Shown piece after piece: positions 1-44,848 of a stretch of 64,000 nucleotides of DNA. Under the pieces are notes generated by a model. It was not told the DNA's origin. It searched no databases and saw only the letters and a list, made by a program, of their open reading frames with translations. Where the stretch lies: NCBI GenBank assembly GCA_024529925.1, contig JAFEUB010000965.1, positions 561,001 to 625,000 of the forward strand. The letters run 5' to 3'. How positions within the stretch are numbered: the first letter of the stretch is position 1; every line of letters begins with the position of its first letter. Position numbers and translations under genes: made by a program. Source of the stretch: Ophthalmolycus amberensis. Its lineage: Eukaryota > Chordata > Actinopteri > Perciformes > Zoarcidae.

Positions 1-2412
1 ACAGTCTTTGACTCGTTTTAAATGCTTTTAGTTGAACTACTTGATTCTGTGGCTTTAGCGTGTGTCCTTTTACCACTCGTGTCCTGCAGGATTAGCTGCG
101 TCCTTCGGAGGAAACGTTCTGATCTCTGCTGAGTCGCACCGATCCAGAAATCCAGTCAGAATGGTGAAATTGGGTTAGTGGGGGTTCACATCAAATAGTG
201 GGAACTTGTCGTTATCAGGCTATTAATTCCCTATCTTTGATTAAGGGAGCGTACACCCAAAAGACATTACAGACCCAGTTGCGTCATTACATCTCTCCTC
301 AAAATAGGATTTGTAATAAAACATCACGCCTACTCTAACTTAGCTTATAGTGGTGGCGCTCTTCCTGTGATTTAACCGTACTCTCAAAACCACTGTTCCA
401 GGGTTTCCACACGAAATTTGTTTCGTCGAGGTGATAAGCCACTTAGTTGCTAGATGACTGCCAAAACAATAGTCGTATACTCACACAGCCAATACATGAC
501 ATTGACTGTATGAAATAGCACCTTTTTGTTTCCGTGCTTTAAGTCAGCGGCCTTTTTATTTTTTTAAAGGAAAGGTTTGAGGTGGTGGTCTTTTTTGGCC
601 CGAACCTGGAAACCCTGTACCCTCGTCTATCTATACATGTATTCATCAGCTTTTCAAATGAGCCACCCTGTGAAAGCTACACAGACCTGTTTGCTCTGGT
701 GGCACACACACACACACACACACAGAGTTGCATAGCAGCACAACGAGGGCACGCAAGGAAGTGCTGTGCGGCGCGTCCCAACTGACGGCAACAGAGCAAA
801 CAAGAGCTCTGAATTGATTTGACACAAACACACACACACACACACAAATATACACATACCTAGGAGGTTAGGGTAATCCAGTTCTAGAGAACACACACAC
901 GACACTACATTCACAGCAAACTGAGACTCAGCGTGGCACCACCTTGCTAAAGTAAGGGGCCTCTCACAAATATACTAAGCCTTATGTGTGTGTGTGAAGA
1001 CTCTGTAAAGCTAGTATGTATGTATTATAGATACTTTATATCAGAAATAACCCTGCAGAGTTTGAAAAGAGGTGACAAAGGAGCAGGGAAGCAAAAAAAA
1101 TGTATTAAATTGTGATTGGAAACATTGTGCAGATAACTATTATTAAATGCTTTTTCAGTGTTTCACTGCAGCGAGACTTGAGCCAGTAGAGCTGAAAGCA
1201 CACATCAGCACTACGACTGAAAAGCTTCTCAGTTTTTAAGTCTACAGTTGGCTGGTGGTTGACGAGCTGTGGTGCAATGGGGGGATAAACAGGTTCTTAG
1301 GCCTTCGGTTTAACATTAAATGTTGAAAAATCTTCTTAGCTGTGAAAATCCTTCCGCAGAGGTTACATGATTTATTATCGTGACACAGGTATGATGAAAT
1401 AATGTTCCGCTTTGTCTCCAAAAGATCTGTACGAGTGTGAGTCACAGACTGTGTTCTGTGCTGTGAGCTATAAATGGGTCTGATGACGGCCTCTGCCTTT
1501 TTGGAAATCATCATCCGAAGTGCAAATAAAAGATGTCACACAGTTTTAAAAAGGGACTTGGGGGGGGGGGGGTCGGCTGGCTATTCATTATGGAGCATTA
1601 GAAATGTTAAATAGTGCAGGAAAAGGTTTGACATGTAAAACGATAGACTCCATGGTCGAGGATTTTCAAAAACATTTTCACATTAGTTCCCTGCTGACCT
1701 GAGCCAACACATGTATTCAAAGTTTACTTTTATGGTGTGTGTGTGTGTGAGAGAGAGAGAGAGAACCCTGGATGACTATACACCCTGGTCATGTTTAACT
1801 GCCCTTCCATTACGAGTTCAATCAGGTGGCATTTGGCAGCTTTTTAAACTTGTGTCCTTTTTAATACCCCTCTCATCAGAGTGCTTGTTTCACACGAGTC
1901 CTCCTCAAAGTTGTCCCCGTCGGTGTTTCCTTGTAATTAACTCGTAGTTCCAGTTAGTAGATGCAGGCGTAATTGTTTTTTTGTAAGTGAAAGCTACTTT
2001 ATAGCTCGCAAGATGTGGTGATTAAGAAGAGATCTTCTGTGTTGAGTTGAATTGTTTTTGTTTTACTGTCGTCAGACATGCCACAACAAACTCTTTTCTT
2101 TCTTTCGGTCTTTTTTTTTCTGGAAACCAATCTTTAGAGGAAATATAAATAGAAACAAAAACATGAATTGCAGGGTAGAAAAAAAAAAAGAATGGCGGGG
2201 AGGAGGAAGAAGGGAGCGAGAGAAAATGAAAAAGAAAAAGATACAAACAAACATCGAGAGATCGAGGGCGGGATTCAGCAAGCGACAAATCTCCATGGCA
2301 ACACAGCCATTGTGTGTGTGTGTGTGTGTCCTCCCACCTACAAATATCAGTATAATGCAGCAGCTTTTGTACGTGGTTGTGTGTTATGTATCCAATAAAG
2401 ACCCTGTTTGTT

Positions 2413-2459
2413 CTATATATCTATATATATATATAGATATATAGATATATATAGATATA
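2413..2459. repeat. AT/GATA-rich repeat
   Basis: Imperfect TATA/GATA array in presumed intron 1. Confidence 0.9.
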
Positions 2460-3693
2460 GCGCGTTTGTTTGTAGAAATGGAAACATCTTCTTTAAATAC
2501 TTGGATTGAGTTGAGTTTCTCGATTGAATACCAAACATTGTTTAAATAGATCCAAGCATTTCTCTTTGAACTTTTTATTTGAAGGGAAAATAATGTCACA
2601 CCAGCATTTCTCCTACAAAAGGCCTTTTGTGTCCTACAGCCACAGTGTCACCGTGACCAATACGTCATTATAAATAATGAAACTTTCACCGTTAAGTAAC
2701 CCACTAGTGGGACTGCAGAGCTGCTGCTGAAGAGTTTTACAGGGCAGAGCTGAAGAAGTGTGTATTTATTTTTACCAGTGTTGCAACTTCTTCTCTCAAG
2801 TTAATCCAGTCCAGACTGAGAGCTCCTCACAATTAAGAAACTGTTTCAGTGTAAACCGGTAGCCAAAACCCTTCAGAGTGTGATTAAATTCATTAATAGC
2901 GTTGTATAAAAGCAACATTTTTATCATATAATTTGATGTTAACCACCATCTTTATTTGGTTTCAGGAGCAACCTTACGTTGTCCTCAGACGAGAAAGGAT
3001 GGAGTAACTCATTTGTAGTTCATTATTTGTAATGAGAGGGGACAGTGTGATTACATTTAATTGTTCACAGCAGGTTGTGATGTGGTATTTAAAAAAAAAA
3101 AAAAAAAAGATCTGTACAACAGCTTATAATAAACGCTGCCAATCAGTTTGTTGGTTGCCAATTTTGGCAGCAAAGTAACCGGATTTGAATTGTGTGTAAT
3201 TGGAGTAATATTGTGTGTCTGTGTAATTATGCCCAAGTGAAAATGGTTTGACATATTTTACACAATTCACAATTCGTCAGTGTAGCATTCATTGCACTAT
3301 GATGCTGTTTGCCGTGTGGTGAATACCGTTTAGTTGTTTCAGCTTAGCCCGGTTTGTCATGTTCATTTTCCAAAGTGTGTGTTTTTAAGCTCCTCTCTCC
3401 TTTGACGACATTTTTGCCCACGTCTGCCCCTCTTGCGTTTGGGCTGAGCCGTCCCTCGGTGGTAGCGACTCTCCTTTGGAATCTCATTCTGAACCGTACT
3501 GTGTAGAATACCAGCTGGTCGTATCTGAGTGACTTCCTCCCAGAACTCAGATTAGTAAAGGTCGGTGATAATGAGGCTCGAGTCAAAACACAACCAGTAC
3601 CGGCTTGGATTAACATCACGGCTTTGTGTGTGTGTGTGCGCTCATATACACGTGGTTGTGTTGCAGTGGCAGTAAATGGCTCTCAGCTGTAAA

Positions 3694-3858
<165 letters not shown>

Positions 3859-4361
3859 GGGAGGGGGTCTGAATTTTTGGGCCGGATATAAACACTACTA
3901 CTAATGGTCTCTCCACACGATGAAGTCTGACAGGCCTCACACGGTAGCCGGTGAACTCGGGTTGAATGATGGTTGTGGTTGAAACAAATGCGGCACGGAA
4001 ATGGGAAATAAATCAAAAACAACTGAGCTGAAAAAAGTATGTAAACAGTCAATTCTCTAAACTGTAAAATTAGAATCACATCAGATATAAGACTTGTTTC
4101 TTGTCATTTTTAAATAAGTGTACAAAGAAGGCAGCTGATTTATGTGTTGGCCAGGAATGTTTTGTAGATTATAATCTTTATTTTTAATATTAAACATGTA
4201 ACCAGCTCTACACGATGTACTGGACTGATAAACTTGCAAAGATGTTTAACAAATACAATCCTTGAACACGTGTATCAGTTTTATTGGCAGGCTAATAATT
4301 GAGGTGCCGCTGCACACGGCCAAACTTCTTTACTACTTTTGCGCAGCTTTGCTCACTGCCA

Positions 4362-4384
4362 CCCCCCCCCCCCCCCCCCCCCCC
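4362..4384. repeat. Poly-C run (23)
   Basis: Homopolymer; length may be misassembled. Similar G/C runs occur near 4597-4608, 17745-17764, 22987-23004, 27331-27344 and 33482-33503. Confidence 0.95.
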
Positions 4385-6348
4385 GATTTTGAAGTGGTCA
4401 TGTGATCGTTGACATGTATGTATCTTTGGGCTCCAATGAACATCCTCTACTCCTTTTCTACACTGTGCAGTCTCAAGTTAGTATTCACACACACCATGAG
4501 AGAGTAATGTGAGAACAAAACAATGATGTCACTTATTGTCCTCCAACACATCTATATTTATAGCTGAGGGGAGAGAGGAGAGCTGGATATGCTGGGGGGG
4601 GGGGGGGCTTTGCCTTGCTTGCAGCTGCCCAAAAATAAAGGAAGAATCAGAAGACGGAAATAGTCTGACATGAAAGAGGATAGGAGAGAAGGAAGACCAC
4701 AGGGTTGAAGAAGGAAAGAAGACTGAGGAAAATGCTTGAATTTATTTCAACTTTACTTTGACCGATGGTCCCTGTACACGACTACGTATAAAGTTAGGCC
4801 TGCTGACTGGTTGGATCGGTTTAAGCGCTAGTTAACAGAAGACTTCTTCTCACCTTCATGTCAGTCGTACAGTAACACTGAGTTGGTACAGAATTGCCCA
4901 TTTCAAATGATACATCTACGGTTGGCCTGATTTTAACTCCTCTATTATTAATCAGGCTGCATACAGCTTAATAATACATCATAGTTTAATCGTTTATTTA
5001 TATTCTGTGTTCAGAATATAACTCTGCAAAGTTGCCTAACTAGTAGCTAATGTTGTAAAATACATTTGCCTCCCAAATATCAGCACAAACCCAAAACACA
5101 GAGTGCTTCAGATGTTTTAGGCTTTCACATGCTGACGGCTTCACCTGTCGGTCAGCCCGCTAGAAACCAGTTCACTCTGAGAAATCAGGTTCGACCGGAA
5201 GTCAGACATATTTACATGCAGAGCAGGAAGTCACTTTTCAACACCGGCGTCTCCAAGTGTATCAAAGCATTTGTCCAGCAGTGGAAACGGACTTCTTTTA
5301 GACTTCTGGTGGGACTGTAACTTAAAAAGGTTTTGAAAATAAGGACGCATAGCTACACGTCATGACCTTTTATCCACAAGCTCTTTCCTTTTAGACCTTC
5401 CCTGTTTCAAGTCTTGGTCACGCACATATGTACACGTTAATTTATGTAATGCAGTCTTAGTGTCACATTCTCTCGGTATACTATATATATTTAAATACTT
5501 TATTTAAACTTTTGTATTCTGGCTTTTCATGTGTAAATTGCGTTACTTGCATATCTTCTCCCACACCGTTTCAATTCCATCAAAACAAACCAAATAGGAT
5601 ATCTTATCACCTCCTAGAGTTCGGCTCTGTGTGGTCCGATTGGGTCTCATTGTCTTGAAAAGTGTCCACATCTGACACATTGTTCCTTTCCCGCTCGCCC
5701 ACATGATCCAAAAATACAAATGATTAGCTTCCCCCCCACGCGGGGCCACATAAGGACCTTCCCGTGTCCTCCGGGTAACTGTCATTTGTTTTTAATCCCA
5801 GGTCCCCCGCTTTTGTTACAGCTTAATCTGGCCTATTACACTTTGTGCAGGTCTGCACTGTCAGCATGAGGATGTGGGGGGGGGGGGGACACACAGATGT
5901 TAGATCATACCATCTGGAGCAAGAAACACACAAACACAATGATCACGGTATCCCGTCTTCCCGTGGCTGAGATATGTTAACGGCGGGAGGAAGATGTTGA
6001 TAAAAAATGGTGGTCTGTCGGTTATTTGGGACACAGCGCCGGCCTCTAATTTGTTCAAGCTGGAGAGTGATAATTAGGTGAATTACATGAGAACAAGAGA
6101 AAGGGATGATTTGTGTGAACCTCTTCGCTCCGCACCAGCGGTGTGAATTTCACCGGCCCGTCTCTCTCATCGGTGTCAGATCTCCGAGAGGTGTGTGTGT
6201 GGTTTGTACCGCCGTGTGTACGAGTGTGTATTCTTGTATCTGTGTGTTGGTGTCGCAGCCCGTGTGTGTGTGTGTGTTTGCTTCTCGTCACCCTGGAGCC
6301 AGCCGTCCTCTCCTCTCACCCTGATCCCCGTCACCTGTCTACTTAGAT

Positions 6349-6350
<2 letters not shown>

Positions 6351-6382
<32 letters not shown>
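6351..6382. repeat. (CA)16 microsatellite
   Basis: 32 bp of CA, with further TG-rich DNA at 6190-6275 and 6460-6478. Confidence 0.98.
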
Positions 6383-6384
<2 letters not shown>

Positions 6385-7568
6385 TCCTGGAGATGAAACC
6401 CAATCGCAGTTGCCAACCAAGCAAAACTTGCCAGCACAGCAAGGTTTTGTTTTCTTTTTGTGGGTGTGTGTGTGTGTGACTCGGAAGACCTACTGTCTGC
6501 TGCAAGATGAACGGAAGCAATTTTACTCCTCACGACCATATAAAGAGATTATTAAAACAACTTCTGGCCTTGGTGGCTCAAAGTAAAGTCACACAGATAC
6601 AGTGAATGAACTAGGGTTACAGTATTATTTCTTGAAGCCCGATACCAATATCTTACCAAGTGATGAATATTGTAAAACATTACCCATAGTGAAGCAGTAA
6701 CTACAGGAAACTCAAGACCAAGCTGAGTTTGACTCGACAAAAGAGAGCCGGTGTTATGAAACTGCTTCGGTGTTTGGGTAGTGGCTCTCACTGGCATGTG
6801 CTCATACCCAAATATTACAGGCTTCAGGTCTAAATGATCAAATTCTGTGTTGTTGATGAGCTCCACAGTTACCGGTTCTTTTATAGATCCTCTTTAACGT
6901 TTCGATGTAGTTTATGATGATGCTGCAGTCTCTCATACGTAATCAATACATCTGTTCAATAAGGAAGCCCCTCCTCCTCGTACCAGCAGGCAGCGAATCA
7001 CCTCAGCAGAGGGAGGGCAGGATGAGACTGACTGATGTCTTTCTCCTTAACTGGTTTCTAAAAATAGTCAGACTGTTTTCATTGAGACATTAGTGAGTTT
7101 ATATGGTGACTTTGCTGTTGTAAACATTACTGTTGCTGCTCTACAAACAGCATTTGGTTGTATTTAAAATATGAATAAAACCGATACCGAACCGATGAGT
7201 ATTAATAATAGTAGTCGTATCAATAACAAAACCCAACCTTAGACCTTAATGCTTTAAAGATATATTGGCGCATTATGTTATATTTTAAAGGCGTTGTCTC
7301 TCTAAGAGGCCATGTTGATGAGGTGGTATAGAGTTACCCATCCTCATTTTCTTTTGAAGCATATTTTTCAGTTTTTTGGTGATGTCGTACCACTTGGATG
7401 ATTGAAACTCCACAACCCTAAGAGATAAATGTCTGTATCGATGGGACATTTAATCGCAGGATAGTCGACGCTTGTGAGGGCGGATAAGGGTTTGACAAAG
7501 GAGAAACCGCTCACTTTCCAGCCCTCGTGTGCTCCGACGCTCACGTATTGACTCCTCTCTCTCCTCAG

Positions 7569-31730
<24,162 letters not shown>

Positions 31731-32476
31731 GTGCGGAGGAGCCGCGGGGAGGGATGAGATTAAAGCGTGGCGGTGGGAGGCGATGGTGGGGATGAGGATG
31801 ATGCTATAAGCGAGGTGTGTGGGGGGGGGGGGCAGTGTGGAGTTAAGCTAAAGGGTGGGGATCACTTTAAAAAACATAACACGACTGTTATGTGGACAGA
31901 GGTCTGAAGTAGGGCTGTTGCTTCTCTGAGACTAGGAACCGTTTCTTTTCTCTGAGTTTTGTTCCTTAAGTTCCCGAGGCCCCGCCTTTAGAAGCTCTGA
32001 GTTGATTTCCTCTGAGTTGTGAAGTACTTATAGACCGAGGTCTTCTCTCTTCCCTGCTGGTTTTTTTTTCTTCTCACGTTCTACTTAGACGTTCCACTCT
32101 TCTGCATGTTCGATCTGCTCTCTCTGTTTTTTAGTAGTCACACTTTTGATCGCTCTGACCACTCCTGTCCCTTCTTCCTGCTATTTATTCAGTTTGTCTG
32201 AACGGTCCTGCTGCCAGGTCTCTCTTTTTTTGGGATGGGGGGGGGGGGACCCGGGTAAAGAATTGGGGATGGATGGAGGATAAAAAGGGTGGAGGAATTG
32301 CTGGAAAAAACAAAATTCTACTTTCTCTCTGACTCTCTTAACACGTGGCAATGAGTGACAGGAAGTTCGGAGCTTTATTTTGCTGGAGTTCTGATTGAAT
32401 TTGTTCTGATCCTCCAACACGTAATGGACTCCAACTGAGCCAGGACTTTGATTGCTGAAGCCCACTGTCTCTCTCG

Positions 32477-32509
<33 letters not shown>

Positions 32510-34130
32510 CCACAGATTGATGGATTTTTGACTGCTGCTGTTGGTTAAAGGACCCTCTCCACTCCACTCGCCCACCCAAACTTCCCCTCCCACACAAAAA
32601 GGAACTTTTAACAATCCACCTGATCCATCCTCCCACCACCTCCCTCCTCCTCCTCCTCAACCCTCACACACACTCACTCTTCAGCACCCTCTCTCCATCT
32701 AATTTCAAACTCAACTCAGCACAAACACATCCATCTTGTTCGCCTCTTCACTCCCTTTTTTTCCTCCCTCTCCTCTCACGCCGTCAAGTCTGAGGAGTCC
32801 AGTCAGACTTGATGATGACGTCGTCGACCGTACGAGCTTCAAGGTGGTTTCAAGTCTGTACTTTTTTTTATTTTTTTATTTAGTTTCTTCTTTTATGGCT
32901 TTTAAGAAAAAGAGTTGTGCACTGGAAAAGAGGGACACTGGGGAGGCTCGTGGACGGGGTTGTTGATGGGTTTTTATGTTGCCTTTCATTGTAGAGTTAA
33001 ATTTGGGGTTTGTTTTTGTTGTCAGCACATAAATGCTTGAATGATTTATTTGTATTTTTTTTTCCTTAATGTTGGTATCACTTCGGTTGGCATCACGCCT
33101 TCATATCCAGAATGTCAACCCTGAACCGACGCATTTGTTGTCCCCGTTTCTCCCCCACACACACACACACACGCTCTCTGCTACACAACAAAATGTGTCT
33201 TTACATAACAAACAGTTTGTGTGTGTGTGTGTGTGTGTATTATAAACGATCACTGGAGGAAGAAAAAAAAAAAAAAGAATCGACGAATGGTGAATTATTT
33301 TCTTCTTCTACTTTTGATTTGATAATATATATTTTTTTGTCGGAAGTTTTGGGGTTTGTACAGATTTGATTTTGTTTTTTTGGGGGGGTGGGGGTGAAGG
33401 GTCATGTCAGATCATATCATTGCTGCCTTTTCGGTGTAGTGCACCCTTAACACGCAACTCAGTGTATCGGATTAAACACAACCCCCCCCCCCCCCCCCCC
33501 CCCTGCTGCTTCCAAGTTTTTGGCCATTTTCTTTTCATGCGTCTATTGTTTTTGTTCAAAGGCCTTATCGGTCCAGACTGGCTTGAAGCAGAAAGAGAAA
33601 GCAGGAAAAACCTTCGCCAAAACGTTCTCGTATCAGAGCACATGTTCACGTTCAAAACCACAAACCAGAAGACGTCACTTCCTTTCTCTCGCTTTGCGTT
33701 GATGCTCCATTTTGTCGAAGCAGAAGAAACACACGCACAGGCGGGGTCAGAGAAAGGAGGCGATGGGGATGATGCTGCGTCCCGTCAGCTGGTTGTACCT
33801 AACTTTTCTTTCGTTATTTTTCTTTCAGTTTTTAATACGTCAGATTTTTCTTTCAAAGTTGATTCATGTATTAAGGTGCTGGGTATTGGATTCTAATTAT
33901 TATTCTGGCTGTTGCTGTTATATTATCTCTTTCAGGGTTGATTTTATTTACATTATTTTGTTTTACATTGCTGTAATTTACATTGATTTAAAATGTGTTT
34001 TGAGCAAACTAACTGTAGTGGTGGGTTTGGGGTTGGGAGGGGTGATCAGCTCCTGCAAAATGTATTTGTTTTTTTTCGTGCAAAGACAAGATGAAAAATT
34101 ACAATGATAGTAATAAAAACAATGATATAA
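31731..34130 (+). other. mark2: mark2 3' untranslated region (inferred extent)
   Basis: The first AATAAA I see downstream of the stop in this strand is at 34112-34117, giving a 3'UTR of about 2.4 kb. Contains G-runs, a CA repeat at about 32487-32508, a TG repeat at about 33219-33238 and a run of about 21 C near 33482-33503. The end is inferred from the hexamer only. Confidence 0.45.
34112..34117 (+). terminator. mark2: Candidate mark2 polyadenylation signal
   Basis: AATAAA on the + strand, 2.4 kb after the mark2 stop and before the opposing rcor2 3' end. Confidence 0.4.
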
Positions 34131-34939
34131 TGATAATCTGCCTCTGAACTCCATAATGAGAAAAGCAAGATAAATGCTCTTCCAGCCCTGTCATATTGCA
34201 TGGTCATCCTCAGCAGTTTCATGAAGTTGATCATAATTCCATTTTATTGACATTCACGCACATCTGATCCATACTTGCTATTGGAAGCAGTCCCGACGGC
34301 TAACGGAGCAGCAGGGGCAATGGTTTCCCTGTTTACAAAACCTCAGCATGTGAAGATGTTTACTGTAAAATATTGTTTTAAATGTCACTCCCCTCTTCAG
34401 TGTAATACAGCTTTAAAACTGTAAAGACGAATGGACAACACATTTTAACCAATAGCTTTAGAAAAGGATGGACACACTCCACTAGCAGAAGTGTGCGTTA
34501 ACGGTTTCCTTTGCAGGTGTGGAAGTCACAACTGGTAAGTATTCCTGAGGATCAAAGGATTGTGACACGCAAGTACATTGTTTAATTGTAATGTCACATT
34601 TGTGACAGCAGTTGATGTGGAGGATAATGTAGTTCTACAGCATCGAGGCAATGTGATCGTACTGAACCAGCAGGTAACACTGCAAAGGTTCTGGGGCCCC
34701 TAGGGGCCGATGGCAGTTGCCCACTTGGTTGTGTGGAAACTGCAGACATGATGTGGGATCACCTGCAGTACCTTCGTCAGTGTTGATGGTGCAACCAGAC
34801 TTGTATTAGTCTTTAGATGGGATTCACTCATTGGTCCACAGGTAAAGCCCGACACAGAGCTCGTGTCCTCAGACCCACGCCCCTAACCTCTCAGATGGTT
34901 TGTGTGTGTGTGTGTGGCTGAACCGCTTTAACGCTGGAC

Positions 34940-36460
34940 TATTTGGTCATTTCTTTATTTTAAAAAAACAAAACATTTGTCAAACAAACAGTTCAGTTTC
35001 CACAATGTAAACAACTTCTCACATACAGTACACACGAGCTGTTTTTTTGGAGGAAGGAACAGTTCAGAAAAAAAACTCCAAGCTAAAACAAAGCAACTTT
35101 AAAGCCGAACGTAGTGACGGACCGCTTTGATTCCAGTGAACCGAACGCAGCGGAGAAGCACTGAACAGTTTAATACGCACGACCTGTGATCTGCTTACCA
35201 AGGCAGCGATGCACAGTCGGCCTGACTATGAAGATGCAGCACGGGACTGTCTGCCAGGTGACACAGCAGATTATCATTCGTTCATGAGGCTGCCTGATGT
35301 CACCTCAGAGATATACGAACTAGAACAGAGGCCGACAGATTTTGGTAATCTCATTCCGTCTTGCCGAGGGACGATTACATCTTCTACGCATTCAAACAGT
35401 GTCCGACGTGTTAATCAGTGGGCTGCTCACCTTTAAGGAGAGAGCCATGCTCACCGTTTTCCTTCATCTAGTCTTTGTGCTAAACTAAGTTAGCCGGCTG
35501 CTGGTGGTACCTTCACATTTACCTCAGACACGGGAGTGGTATGAATATTCTCAGCTCCCAAAAAAGCCTAATTAATCCTTTAAACACCTTTTTTGTTTGA
35601 CTATCTGTCCTGTTTCTAACATGTAGGAAGCAAGCCAACACGGTAACGTGTCAAACACTCAACAGCTAATTGGAGACGTGGGAATTCTGTGGAACGGTGA
35701 GCTTTTAAAGCAAGAGCAGACTTTGGCAGAACATTGTACTTTTCGGTGTCAGGTTATCTGTGAGGTCAGGCGTCCCCTTCCCTTTGTAAACCAGCTCTAA
35801 GAGTCTGTCCTCTACACACAGTTTCCACAGAGGCCAGTGTTAGCGGTTGACTGCTGAAAACATTCCTCAACAGTAATGGACAGCTAGCAGTGAAGAACAA
35901 GCTGTGGCAAATGTCTTGAACGGCTCTCATTCGCCTTAGTGCTCAGTCAATAATCATAATAAAGTATGCACTATCTAAACTACTTACAATAACTACCTGC
36001 CGGCCTAGGGCTCACTTTAAAAGTCTAGTCAAAAAAAGGGGGAACATCACTCCAGTTAATACTAGTAATACATGGCTATGAGAGAAGAGGGAGACGGGAT
36101 CTCCTGCTCTTCCGTTTTTCCCATTTCGGAGCAAAACAGCTTCAACTACTAAAAGCTGCATCAGTAAACTCTGCACCGCTTTCTTCACGTCAGCAGCATC
36201 CTTCTGGATGACTTCCTCCTCTCAGGAGGAGCAGGTTTGACTCACATGAGGGGAAACTCTTCTCAGATCATATTAATATATATATATTGTGTGTGTGTGC
36301 AACCGCAATCCAGATGTTCAGCAGTTGCCATGGAAACGAGCAGGTGGGTTTTCTTCGCTGCGGTCACGGTTTTCTTCAACAGCTCGACAATCCAATGTCT
36401 CTTTTTGTGTTCAGAAGTGTGCAGGTAGTGTTTGTTTTGAGTTCCTAGCTTGTTTGGAGA

Positions 36461-36491
<31 letters not shown>

Positions 36492-36794
36492 CGATGGTCT
36501 GGAGGTAGGTGTTTGTTAGTACAGTAAAGGGGCTTCAGGCCACTGCCTTTCTTATTGGACCTGCAGGGGGGGGGGGGGATTTTAAGAGTTGTGATGTCAC
36601 CCCGGGGACCTGAGCGTGTCCAATGGATCGTGTGGTGATGTGTGATGGTCCCACGAACAAAGACTCGGAGTGATGGAGTTACAGGATGAACAGAAAGCAT
36701 CGTGTTTGTTTTCATGCTAATTTGTGTGTGTTTCTATTCCTATAGTAATACGTGTATGAGAGTGAGTGAGTGTGTGTGTGTGTGTATATATACA
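34940..36794 (-). other. rcor2: rcor2 3' untranslated region (inferred extent)
   Basis: From the stop codon to the first strong AATAAA on the - strand. Includes a TG repeat near 36462-36482, a G-run at about 36567-36578 and a GCTAAAC/GTTAGCC pair near 35481-35495. No conserved coding sequence recognised. Confidence 0.4.
34954..34959 (-). terminator. rcor2: Candidate rcor2 polyadenylation signal
   Basis: TTTATT on the + strand reads AATAAA on the - strand, about 1.84 kb beyond the rcor2 stop. It leaves about 0.8 kb between the two convergent transcripts. Confidence 0.4.
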
Positions 36795-44765
<7,971 letters not shown>

Positions 44766-44808
44766 GGCTGCAACAAACACACAGACCCCGCATGTAAAAT
44801 ATCCCCCA

Positions 44809-44848
<40 letters not shown>

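Noticed and set aside
5066..5320. 84-codon open frame in the left region
   Set aside because: Sequence looks random; no homology and no splice context.
35209..35436. 75-codon open frame MHSRPDYEDAARD...
   Set aside because: No family recognised, lies in the rcor2 3'UTR on the opposite strand, no splice or promoter signals.
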